This document shows, in pieces, positions 25,301 through 32,450 of a DNA stretch of 64,000 nucleotides. The notes below the pieces were generated by a model. The model did not search any database and was not told the origin of the DNA. It was given only the letters and a program-made list of their open reading frames with translations. The stretch covers positions 62,001 through 126,000 of the forward strand of contig CAJNDS010000558.1 of the NCBI GenBank assembly GCA_905221605.1, written 5' to 3'. The translations under genes and the position numbers were made by a program. Numbering within the stretch: the first letter of the stretch is position 1; each line of letters starts with the position of its first letter. This DNA comes from Symbiodinium natans (Eukaryota > Sar > Dinophyceae > Suessiales > Symbiodiniaceae).

Positions 25301-28300
25301 TAGTGAGGTATAACACAAATACTGTACGTAAAGAGGGTCCCAGGAATAGTTCACAAATGGACCCTCCAGGAAAAGAAGTGTTGGCCCTGAACCTTTCATG
25401 CTCACTTTCATCGCGCTTGCAACCCTGAACATCGACTGTAGAAGGTCTCAATTTCACTTTAGCGCCCAGGGGGGGGGGAACGAAGCTTTTTCCCTGAAAG
25501 TAAGCCAACGGGGCTTTCATGGTTCAAGGGGAGGCGAGGCCATTTCAGGGATCTAAAACAGTAGCACGTGTGCAGGAACCGGTCACCATACGTCTAGTTC
25601 ACCCTAAACCCTGAAACCCCTAAACTCTAAATCCTAAACCCTAAACCCTAAACCCCAACCCCTAAAAGCCTAAAAACCTAAATAAGCCAGGTCTCTGCAC
25701 CACACGACTGCTGATGGAGCGGAAAGCCACCTTGGAAGGCAGGTGTGGGAGCTGCGAGCACGTTTAAGTCAACGGGTTTTAGGGTTTAGGGTTTTAGGGT
25801 TTAGGGTTTAGGGTTTAGGGTGCGGGGTTTGGGGTTTAGGGTTTGGGGTTTAGGGTCTAGGGTTTCGAGCTCAGGGCCTTGTTTCAGTACCTGGAGCAGC
25901 CTCAACCACAGAAAGCATGCCTTAGTCGTTGGGGGAGTCGCCCTTCTTACATATATGGGCCATTCGGGGTCGTTTGGTAGGGTTAATAGGGTTGATAGGG
26001 TTTATAGGGTTTATAGGGTTTATAGGGTTTAGGGTTCAGGGTTTAGGGCTTAGGGTTTTAAGAGCGCAAAAGAAGACCCCCAAGAGTGCCAGGGACCCAA
26101 AGGATCCATGTACCTATATAGTATATACTTGGGCCTTAAAGGGGTTTCTATATAGTAGCTTTAGGGCCCAAGAATATACTATACAGGTACATGGATCCTT
26201 TGGGTGAGTTTCTAATCTCCGAAGTCTAGCAAAGCCTCGGCGCCCACCCCTGCATTGACCCAAACCCCAAAATCCACAACTTGACACCCCACCCCGAGAC
26301 CCCAAACCCCAACTAAACCCTAAACCCGAAACCTGAAACCCTGAACCCCAAACCCAAAACCCAAAACCCTAAACTCCAAACCCAAACTTGGGCAACTGCA
26401 GTTGCTGGGGAGAAGCCCCAGGGTCTTAGATCCATCCAACCTGCTTTTCACTCCTGGGGGTGGGGGGGGGGGGGGGGGGAGGTGGAAAACAAACCGAAGC
26501 AGGTAATATGTCCAATATCAGGGGCCTTAATGATTAGAACAGGGTTTCGGGAGGTCATTCTAGTACATGTATAAAGGGACCACAAGACGCCGAATTGCCT
26601 GTGATACACCAACTGCTCCCTTGAACCTAAACGAGCAGACCTTCTTCCTTTGGAGGTTCATGGGTATACGGAGGGGCAGAAGAACCCAAATCAAGCTAAA
26701 TGCACGTGTAACCATGCATACACTAAGACTATTTTGCTTTTACCCGGCTCTAACTACCCAGGCTGCGGGGTGGGTAGGGGGTGGGGCAGGGAACCCTAAA
26801 CCCTAAACCCTAAACGCTAAACCCTAAACCCTAAACCCCAAACCCCAAACCCTATAAACCCTAAACCCTAAACCCGGGATTGGGTCAAGGGGCACAAGCT
26901 CCGCAGAGATCGAACCCAGCCCAGCTGAGGCCTTCCGTCTTGTTGGGGTTTAGGGTTTAGGGTTTAGGGTTTAGGGTTTAGGGTTTAGGGTTTAGGGTTT
27001 AGGGTTTAGGGTTTAGGGTTTGGGGCTTAGGGTTTAGGGCTTAGGGTTTAGTGGTCAGGGCTTAGGGTTTAGGGTGTAGGGTTTGGAGCACAGGGTTTAG
27101 GGCTTAGGGTAGGGCTCGAGCTTAGGGTTTTCGGGCCTAGGTTTAGGGTTGGTCAGGGGCCTCCGGAAGGTTACCCCACCATGCCCCCCCGACCTCCCCC
27201 CTGGTGGTGTGGTTGTGAATTGGGCTTAAGGTTAACGTGAATCCCAGGTTTTCTGCGCGGTTTTGCAGTTTTGGCTTAAGGCAACACGAAACCCGAAGCC
27301 CTAAGCCCTAAGCCCTAAGCCCTAAGCCCTAAGCCCATTCAGCGTGGCAGCCAATATCACTGAACCGCTCATGTCTGCGGGTAGTTTCATGGTCCCTGAA
27401 TAAGGTTTAGGGTTTAAAGTGTAGGGTTTAGGGCCTTATCTTCTTTGAAGGGTTCTGAAGTATGGGCCCTTGGGTTTTATAAGGTCTCTAAGGGTTATAG
27501 AAGGGGTCCCCTTTTATTGGCCCATACTAAGGCACCATGTAACTACCCTTAGATCATGTCTACCACTGCGCCTTACCTTATGAGGGTCTAGGGAGTTTTT
27601 TAGGCTTTAGGGCTTGCGGTTGCCTCCCCAAATCTGCCTCTGGACCTCATAAACCCTAAGCCCCTAAGCCCAAGGCTCCAAGGACTCTGACTTTCAGGCT
27701 CTTGGGGGCAGAAAGGCCTCATTATAAACGTACCTTCTTTGGCTGTTTTGAGCCTAAGTCCTAAACCCTAAACCCTAAACCCCAAACCCCAAACCCTAAA
27801 CCCTAAACCCTAAACCCTAAACCCTAAACCCCCGAAACTCCTCAAAACCGAAGTCCAGTTCGTGGATATGCAATTTAGGTTGAAGCCCTGAAGCCCCTTC
27901 GTCCAAAGCCCCAACCCTGAAGCCCAGACCCCAAACTCTATGACTCTGTACATTGTGGTTTTGTCTACAGGGGGTAGTTACCCGAAATCAAGGGCACATG
28001 CTAGAAGCGGCCCAAAAGGACCTCATCGACCTCACTGGCTCTTATTGGGGAAGGAGGGACTTAGGTCCCCGGTACAATCCCTTAAAGGAGTCTACACATA
28101 TGGCAAACACAAAAAGGAATATAGGTGCCTAATACCCGCATTCCCTACGAAGTACCAGTAGCAACCCCGCAAAACCTAAACCCTAAACCCTAAACCCTAA
28201 ACCCTAAACCCTAAACCCTAAACCCTAAGCCCGCTGTATCGGCCTGGGGCCAGCGTCCGGTCGAACTTGCCGAACCGCTCGAGAGCGAAGAAGCGATCCT

Positions 28301-29906
28301 GGACCGGCTTCCGGGGGGGGGGCTCAGGGTTAGGGCTTAGGGTTTATAGGGTTCAGGGTTTAGGGTTTATAGGGTTTGGGGTTTAGGGCTTGGGGCTTGG
28401 GGCTTGGGGTTCAGGGTTTATAGGGTTTAGGGTTTAGGGTTTCGGGTTTAGGGCTTAGGCTTTAGGGTTTAGGGTTTAGGGTTTAGGGTTTAGGGTTTAG
28501 GATTTAGGGTTTAGGGCTTAGGGCTCAGGGTTTAAGGCGGTTGAAAGATTTTTTCCGCGGTTTTTTGAGGGGCTCAGGGTTTAGGGAGTTAAAGGGGGGT
28601 TTGTTTAGGACCCCTAGGAGGATTCAACAAATAGATCCCCTTAAGGGTTCCTAAGAATAGAGGTTTTTTTAGGGGGTTCAGGGGGCTTAGGGTTTTTTTT
28701 AGGGGGCTTTTAGGGGGGTTAAGGGGGCTTAGGGGGTGTGGGGGGTTAACGGGTTTAGGGGGTTTTGAGGGGGCTTAGGGGTTTAGGGGGTTTTAGGGGT
28801 TCAGGGGTTTAGGGCTTCATAGGGTCTGAAGAAGGCTTCGCCAGAGAGCGGCAACTGCTAGAGCTAGCGGGGCCTTGGCGTCCAAGCTGTGATGCAGGCA
28901 CCCGACAGTAGACCCTAAACCCTAAACCTTATAAACCACAAAACTTAAACCCTAAACCTTAAACCTTACACCCTAAACCCTAAACCCTAAACCCTAAACC
29001 CTAAACCTTAAACCCTAAACCCTAAACCCCAAACCCTAAACCTTAAACCCCAAACCCTAATCTAACAAAGTAAAGTCTTTTGCGCTTCATCCCTAAACTC
29101 CCCAAGGCTTCATCATTAGGGTTTAGGGTTTAGGGTTTAGGGTTTAGGGCAAAGCCTCCCCACAAAGCAAAGCCCGAAGTCCTTCTTAGAAGGGTCCTTA
29201 ATCCTATAGCTCCAAACCCCAAACCCTAGACGATAAACCCAAGAGCCCCTAAGTTCTGAAACTCGCCAGTCAAGATTTTAAACCCTAAACCCTAAACCCT
29301 AAGAGCTAGCAAGAATACTCTAACAAGCTCGAGCCGAGAGACAGAAGGAGTTTCGTATGTACTAGATATGGAGTTTACCTAACAATTAAGGAGCCTCTTC
29401 ACTTTGGGGTACCTCTATAACCAGGCTGGAATATTAGCATTACTACAAAACAGACAGCCAGGAGGCACAAACAAATAGATCAGCCCACATGTGATACGGA
29501 TAAATAACATGGATCCTTGTTCGAGTTAAACAATCCTTCGTCTTCACAATGGACCTTCTGTTGGTTAAAAACGGAGCCTGTGGGTTTAGGGTTTCTGACT
29601 ACGCGGGGTACCGCACCTAGGACCTAGGCCCAAGAGCAACCCTGTTAGGAATCAAAAGGTGCCTTTTGGGTGGTTTAATGAGGAGGGTCAGGAGCTTCTC
29701 AGGGAACCCTAGTAGGGAACTAAGGGCTCACTCTGGGTCCTGACCCTAAACCCTAAACCCTAAACGCCCTAAACCCTAAACCCTAAACCCTAAACGCTAA
29801 ACCCTAAACCCTAAACCCTAAACCTAAGAGTACTTCGGCCCACAGACTGCGCGCGGGCGCCTGCGGAACCACGACAAAGCAGTTTCCACAGGGAAGGCAG
29901 CCAGGC
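3967..29906 (-). CDS. Gene A: HIR-like SPFH/band-7 protein, exons spread over 26 kb
   Basis: A split gene recognised by joining short islands on the minus strand. In order the exons encode the hallmarks of the hypersensitive-induced-response (HIR) branch of the SPFH/stomatin/prohibitin family. These are a Cys-rich N-terminus, FGKFDRTLAPG, DNVFVSVVVA, ALYKLEDV, SYV(S)DVVRSFVP, LALDECFERK, NEMSQFGLTILK, ALVIDIQPD, ARQRRAIIDGIREAV, YYETLRDISSGSKSSTVF and AVGDLVSQIR. HIR proteins are membrane-associated scaffolds that oligomerise at plasma membrane or organelle microdomains. Ten of the joins (of thirteen listed) keep phase, and those inside the SPFH core mostly match the family's spacing exactly, with GC, GT or GA donors and AG acceptors. 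Not found: a start exon, a piece before DNVFV, and one between the ARQR exon and the YYETLR exon. The coiled-coil part also looks short. Introns consist largely of TTTAGGG arrays and palindromic repeats. Identification is by eye from family knowledge. Confidence 0.8.
4524..4597 (-). repeat. Telomeric array (CCCTAAA)n
   Basis: About ten perfect units inside the last intron of gene A. Confidence 0.95.
5280..5530 (+). repeat. Telomeric array decaying into variants
   Basis: Starts with perfect TTTAGGG units and grades into TTTAGGC, TTTCAGGG and TTTGGGG forms, showing in-place mutation. Confidence 0.9.
5620..5715 (+). repeat. Dispersed repeat, copy 1
   Basis: Shares GGGTAGCTAT, TTAGCTGCCT, AGTAAGAAACCCAATAAA and GGATCTAAAGTTA in order with 11128-11222. 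Confidence 0.75.
6027..6220 (+). repeat. GA-rich low-complexity tract
   Basis: GAGAGG-type purine run giving false Arg-Glu repeat ORFs; no other content seen. Confidence 0.85.
6724..6924. repeat. Palindromic element family P2 split by a telomeric array
   Basis: Ends CTTGGAGGTTC and GAACCTGCAAG are inverted. A TTTAGGG array at about 6760-6848 separates the arms, whereas copies elsewhere (10466-10562) have none. Confidence 0.7.
7382..7435 (-). CDS. Gene A exon: VGAVGDLVSQIRPSIQVE
   Basis: Eighteen codons; acceptor CTGAG, GT donor. GAVGDLVSQIR matches the C-terminal GAVRD-x-x-SQIR of HIR proteins and joins the previous exon with identical spacing. It lies beside a C-rich run of about 40 bases. 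Confidence 0.8.
7945..8019 (+). repeat. Telomeric array (TTTAGGG)n
   Basis: About ten perfect units within a gene A intron. Confidence 0.95.
8274..8321 (-). CDS. Gene A exon: DISSGSKSSTVFLDSS
   Basis: Sixteen codons; acceptor CTGCAG, GC donor. The SKSSTVF motif matches the SSKSSAVF-like motif of HIR proteins. The opposite strand is also open here (EDVALLSRKTVLDLLP), but homology and phase favour the minus strand. Confidence 0.75.
8357..8520 (+). repeat. G run followed by telomeric array
   Basis: About 24 G in a row, then roughly 17 TTTAGGG units with few errors; strongly G-quadruplex-prone on the plus strand. Confidence 0.9.
8985..9003 (-). CDS. Gene A microexon: YYETLR
   Basis: Nineteen bases. 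The acceptor is made by the end of a CCCTAAA array plus G; the donor is GC. It joins the next exon in phase to give YYETLRDISSGSKSSTVF, the same length as the family's QYFDT...SSAVF segment. Support is from spacing and phase only. Confidence 0.55.
9530..10030 (+). other. Intron with decayed telomere-like sequence
   Basis: About 500 bases of scattered AGGGTTTA-like pieces in irregular spacing, probably an old array. No exon recognised. Confidence 0.6.
10466..10562. repeat. P2 palindromic element
   Basis: Arms AGGAGGTTCATGGTACTTAT and its inverse; uninterrupted reference copy of about 97 bp. Confidence 0.85.
11128..11222 (+). repeat. Dispersed repeat, copy 2
   Basis: Direct copy of 5620-5715 with small indels; origin unknown (no tRNA-like box recognised). 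Confidence 0.75.
11461..11546 (-). repeat. Telomeric array (CCCTAAA)n
   Basis: About twelve near-perfect units immediately downstream (minus strand) of gene A exon 11. Confidence 0.95.
11595..11680 (-). CDS. Gene A exon 11: VAQARQRRAIIDGIREAV
   Basis: 86 bases; acceptor CAGAG, donor GTGCGT (the frame is also open to a GTTTAGGG donor a few bases on). The ARQR-x-AI-x-DG-x-R motif is the most diagnostic HIR segment. TFGSEESGGT follows, equivalent to the family's PGT region. Confidence 0.85.
11948..12328 (-). repeat. Telomere-derived array with 8-base units
   Basis: Contains homogenised blocks of (CCCCGAAA)n about 12095-12155 and (CCCTAAAA)n about 12160-12250 between 7-base CCCTAAA. The blocks expanded as new units rather than by telomerase. 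Confidence 0.9.
12456..12640 (+). repeat. Telomeric array, opposite orientation to its neighbour
   Basis: TTTAGGG units with drift at the right end. With 11948-12328 it forms a pair facing in opposite orientations about 130 bases apart. Confidence 0.9.
13635..13930. repeat. Pair of oppositely oriented telomeric arrays
   Basis: CCCTAAA/CCCCAAA units at 13635-13752 and TTTAGGG units at 13840-13930 flank about 85 bases of GC-rich sequence. Confidence 0.85.
15192..15236 (-). CDS. Gene A exon 10: KKSGVDAMRLPG
   Basis: 45 bases; acceptor TTGAG, GC donor. The DAMRLPG end corresponds to the end of the long coiled coil just before the ARQR segment. With its split Gly codon it joins exon 11 with exact family spacing. 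Much of the coiled coil expected before it is absent, so another exon could exist between 15237 and 15421. Confidence 0.6.
15281..15405. repeat. Tandem repeat of about 52 bp at a gene A splice region
   Basis: Two to three imperfect units of CTTCCTGAATACCC...TTACCTGAGCACTGAA. On the minus strand each carries a CTCAG/GTAACA donor-like and a TTCAG/GAAG acceptor-like junction. Confidence 0.7.
15422..15480 (-). CDS. Gene A exon 9: ALVIDIQPDSSVVASMNAS
   Basis: Acceptor CTGCAG. A GC donor after a split Arg codon makes it join exon 10 in phase. The frame also stays open to a GTAACA donor at 15396, giving an alternative longer exon. The I-D-I-x-P-D motif and the MN that follows are characteristic of HIR/stomatin proteins. 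Confidence 0.8.
15731..15843. repeat. P3 palindromic element
   Basis: Starts TTAGTAGCCCAGTAACC and ends CCACTGGGCTACCAAGG. Related copies at 6949-7036, 10988-11083 and 13381-13524. Confidence 0.75.
17061..17160 (+). repeat. Telomeric array next to gene A exon 8
   Basis: TTTAGGG with two TTTAGGAA interruptions, about 25 bases from the exon's GTGAGG donor. Confidence 0.9.
17186..17245 (-). CDS. Gene A exon 8: EKLKNEMSQFGLTILK
   Basis: Twenty codons between an AAG acceptor and a GTGAGG donor. It matches the amphipathic helix plus FG turn that precedes the last SPFH strand. About four residues fewer than in plant HIR proteins lie between exon 7 and this helix, so a tiny exon may be missing. Confidence 0.8.
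19108..19384 (-). repeat. 9-base satellite (CCCTTGAAA)n grading into CCCTAAA
   Basis: About twenty units of a 9-base derivative of the telomere repeat. CCCTAGAAA and then ordinary CCCTAAA units follow, so the whole transition series is visible. It yields a false Leu-Lys-Pro repeat ORF. Confidence 0.95.
19437..19740. repeat. P2 palindrome split by the longest telomeric array
   Basis: Left arm CTTGGAGGTTCATGG at 19437 and right arm with CCATGAACC and GAACCTC up to 19740 enclose about 200 bases of TTTAGGG (19503-19702). A single unit loses one base (GGTTAGG). Confidence 0.8.
20159..20219 (-). CDS. Gene A exon 7: SDVVRSFVPTLALDECFERK
   Basis: 61 bases; acceptor GCCAG, GC donor. The V-R-x-x-V-P...L-D-x-x-F-E pattern is the central SPFH helix-strand. 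Joined to exon 6 the frame reads YVSDVVRS with no residue missing relative to the family. Confidence 0.85.
20723..20769 (-). CDS. Gene A exon 6: ALYKLEDVSEQLDSYV
   Basis: 47 bases; acceptor ATCGAG, GT donor. Corresponds to the short helix of the SPFH domain. It lies just beside a C/G run of about 60 bases, which makes a false poly-proline ORF through the same place. A split Val codon joins it to exon 7. Confidence 0.8.
20786..20848 (+). repeat. Poly-G run of about 60 bases
   Basis: Nearly pure G with one T; the opposite strand gives a false poly-proline ORF. It lies about 17 bases upstream of gene A exon 6, in the acceptor region. Confidence 0.95.
21213..21336 (+). repeat. Direct duplication, copy 1
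   Basis: About 124 bases, nearly identical to 21664-21765, which lacks about 20 internal bases (TTGGCCTCAAAGGTGC...). Lies in a repeat-poor 1.1-kb stretch of a gene A intron. Confidence 0.85.
21664..21765 (+). repeat. Direct duplication, copy 2
   Basis: Partner of 21213-21336 with an internal deletion after GGCAGCACG. Confidence 0.85.
23627..23692 (-). CDS. Gene A exon 5: DNVFVSVVVAAQHTV
   Basis: 22 codons, acceptor GAGAG, donor GC. DNVFV followed by alternating hydrophobic residues is the signature strand of HIR/SPFH proteins. It joins in phase 0 to exon 6, giving the AQD-ALYKL spacing of the family. The reading frame also continues open on both sides (upstream QYPTLRE, downstream PQPQ), so borders rest on homology. 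Confidence 0.8.
23909..24019. repeat. P1 palindromic element, diverged
   Basis: Arms retain CCTGTACCTA and GGTACATGGGTCCTT; the centre retains GGGCCC and AAGCTACTATATAG. Confidence 0.75.
24425..24535. repeat. P1 palindromic element, reverse orientation
   Basis: 111 bp copy with perfect outer arms; the centre is in the opposite direction to 3549-3660. Confidence 0.9.
24789..24822 (-). CDS. Gene A exon 4 (candidate): SFIRVSTKSLE
   Basis: Open minus-strand island after an AAAG acceptor. The peptide would fit the arginine/serine strand before the conserved DNVFV motif. No phase-consistent join to its neighbours was found, so a missed small exon or another border is likely. Confidence 0.35.
25980..26204 (+). 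repeat. Left copy of an inverted duplication (P1 palindrome plus flank plus TATAGGG array)
   Basis: A TATAGGGTT array, about 45 bases of flank (AAGAGCGCAAAAGAAG...) and a P1 palindrome. All reappear in reverse order and orientation at 30075-30390. Confidence 0.85.
26896..26924 (-). CDS. Gene A exon 3: WAGFDLCGA
   Basis: 29 bases after a CTCAG acceptor, with a GT donor. Phase fits exon 2 (split Gly codon). The Gly-Phe-Asp-x-Cys-Gly pattern is plausible for this position, but the phase to the next candidate exon does not fit, so the right border or the next exon is uncertain. Confidence 0.45.
28231..28298 (-). CDS. Gene A exon 2: FALERFGKFDRTLAPG
   Basis: 68 bases, acceptor CCAG and GC donor. 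The donor is the first two bases of a telomere-like unit (GCTTAGGG), so the intron starts directly with a telomeric array. The peptide contains the FGKF and PG landmarks of the SPFH N-terminal strand. Confidence 0.8.
28915..29060 (-). repeat. Telomeric array with CCTTAAA variants
   Basis: CCCTAAA units with scattered CCTTAAA and CCCCAAA forms in the first intron found for gene A. Confidence 0.85.
29861..29906 (-). CDS. Gene A exon 1 (first found): Cys-rich N-terminus
   Basis: Encodes PGCLPCGNCFVVVPQ after an AG acceptor at the edge of a telomeric array; the donor is GC. HIR proteins start with a similar Cys-rich, acylation-prone segment. It joins in phase 0 to exon 2 with the family's spacing to FGKF. 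Phase shows that one more 5' exon must exist. Confidence 0.6.
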
Positions 29907-31752
29907 CTGGGGTTTAGGGTTTAGGGTTTAGGGTTTAGGGTTTAGGGTCTAGGGTCTAGGGTCTAGGGTCTAGGGTCTGGGGTTTGGGGGTTTGGGGGTT
30001 TAGGGGTTTGGGGGTTTGGGGGTTTGAGGGTTTAGGGTCTAGGGTTTAGGGGGAATTGTTCCCCCCCCCCCTCCCCCAAAGGATCCATGTACCTATATAG
30101 TATATTCTTGGGCCCTAAAGCTACCATATAGGAACCCCTTTAAGGCCCAAGTATATACTATACAGGTACATGGATCCTTTGGGTCCCTGGCACTCTTGGG
30201 GGGCTTCTTTGGCGCTTGTTGCTCTTAAAACCCTAAACCCTAAACCCTATAAACCCTGTAAACCCTACAAAACCCTGTGAACCCTATAAACCCTATAAGC
30301 CCTATAAGCCCTATAAACCCTATAAACCCTATAAACCCTAGAACCCGAAAAAACCCTATAAACCCTATAAACCCCAAACCCTAAACCCTGAACCCGGGGG
30401 TTTCGCCCTTAGAGTCAGCGTTCCGAAGTGGTTTAATTGGGGTTTGGAGGATTGAGGGAAATTCCCTGGTTTAGGGGATTCGAGAGGATTCAGGGGATTT
30501 GGGGAGTTTGGGGGGTTTAGGGGGCTTACTGATGCCAAAGGGCTCCTCCCGTGGGCCCGAATGCCCGCTCGGGTGTACGCGAGCCATGGCTGCAGTCTGC
30601 TTGGCACAGGCCGCTGTTCGGCCCCTGCCACAAGACAGGTAGGCTAAGGTTGGCGGGTGTGAAAAGGGTTCGTAGGTTCAGCTCAGATGCCCGCTTCTTT
30701 GGGGGCGGGCTGTCGCATCTTTGCGGCAGAGTTTTCTGTTCGTAGAAGTTGCACAACTCCAGGTTACAACCTCATCGATGCGACTAGAGTCGACTTTGTG
30801 TACAGTGTAGAGTGTCTAGCCTAGAGATACCACGTGACATCGATGATATCAATGATGTCGATTGAGGCCCATTTGATTCCGAGATTCGTATTAAGGGCCA
30901 GTGTGCTTGGGCCGCAGAAGATAGAACGATCTGCACAATCAGCAAGCGAGCGCGAGACTGCGCGGATTTGCCAGGCAGAAACAAACCCTGAAGTCCGAAC
31001 TAGAAACCAAGCCTACAGTCACTAACCCGCAAGCCCCAACATACCCCCACACTCGTTAAACCCTATAAAGCCTATAAAGCCCAAACCCTAAACCCTGAAC
31101 CCCAAACCCTAAACCCTAAAGCCCAAAAACCCTCCGGACTCGACCAAGCACGTCGGCCAAATCTTACTTCCCAAAACTCGAAACCCGAAATCCCTGAACA
31201 AGGTTTGTTTTTCTTGCATCCCCAAACGGACAGCCAACACATACACTCACCAATATAAAAAAGGAACCCTATATACACTCACCTATAACAGTACTAAAAA
31301 ACCCTGTTCCATGTGGGCTTTCCCTAAAGTAGCTAGACCCAGGAGTAACCTAGGAATAAAAAGGGTACCCGTTTTGGGTTTTCTAAGGGAACCCCGACCC
31401 TAAAAAAAACAAAAATAAAGGCCTACTCCGGGTCCTAGTAGAGAGTTCGTGACTTTCTTGTACCTTTCGGATATCTCAGAGGGCTATACAATGTGATACG
31501 AGGGTGCCCTACACTCTACACCCTGAGACTTCCAGCTGATACCCCGGCGAATTGGAGGTTTACTTACTCACTGGCTCAGGAAACCTACGAGACAGTCCGG
31601 AGACCTCGGATAATTCCAGGGAGGAAGTAACCCTAAACCCTAAACCCTAAACCCTTAATCCTATACCCTACACCCTAAACCCTAAACCCTATAACCTGAA
31701 ACCTCAACCATAAACCCTAAACCCCTAAACCCTACACCCTAAACCCCGAACC
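29907..31752. other. Region between gene A and gene B
   Basis: Holds telomeric arrays, the inverted-duplication copy and a 500-base repeat-poor stretch (30530-31030). A possible start exon for gene A lies at 30530-30587 (minus; ATG at 30585-30587, MARVHPSGHSGPREEPFG, donor GTAAGC), but its phase does not fit exon 1 directly. Confidence 0.3.
30075..30390 (-). repeat. Right copy of the inverted duplication
   Basis: P1 palindrome (30075-30183), the same 45-base flank in reverse complement, then a CCCTATAAA array. About 4 kb from its partner. Confidence 0.85.
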
Positions 31753-31859
31753 CTACACCCTGGCATCCTTGGGCCCCGGGGCCGTCTCTTGCATGTCGTT
31801 ACATGCCTTCTGGGATGTCTGCGTGCCAATGATGAGCTGCCTTGCCAGGGTGTGATTTC
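31753..31859 (-). CDS. Gene B terminal exon
   Basis: Open to a GAAG acceptor; encodes HTLARQLIIGTQTSQKACND then METAPG-like residues and ends at TA G (cta at 31753-31755). Well-mixed residues and clean borders. Link to gene B is by position and strand only. Confidence 0.5.
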
Positions 31860-32413
31860 CTTCAGTGTAGGGCTTAGGGTTTAGGGTCCTCAACCCGAAA
31901 CTTTCAGAGCCCCGAGGTGCTTTTGTGAAAGAGCGCAAGGTCCCTCAAAACCCTAAACCCTAAACCCTAAACCCATAATTCACCTGAAACCCTAGATCCT
32001 AAACCCTCAACGCTAACTACCCTTAACCCTAAACTCGAGATAGATCAAGTTTTTGGCTAGCTTCTGTGGACAGCACTTTGGAAAACTTCCCCCCCCTCCC
32101 CCGTCTACACCGCTTACATACCCTATACAACCCAAGGGCCCATACTTTAGAACACCTTTTTTTAAAAGATGGTAAGGGACCAATAATCAAGAGACCGTAA
32201 AACTGCCCGAAGAGCCCCCGAAGCATCATTACCCAGGGCGCGTCCGCTGCTTGTGGGTCTTCTGGAGTTGGGATTCCCACAAAAAAAGAAAAAAGGCAGC
32301 TTAGGGTTCAGGGATGTTTGGGCTTAGGCATGTTCAGGAAAAAGCAGGACAAATGAGGGTTGAGGGTTTACGGATGTTCAGGGTTTAGGGTTGGGGGCGG
32401 GGGGGGTTAGGTA

Positions 32414-32450
<37 letters not shown>

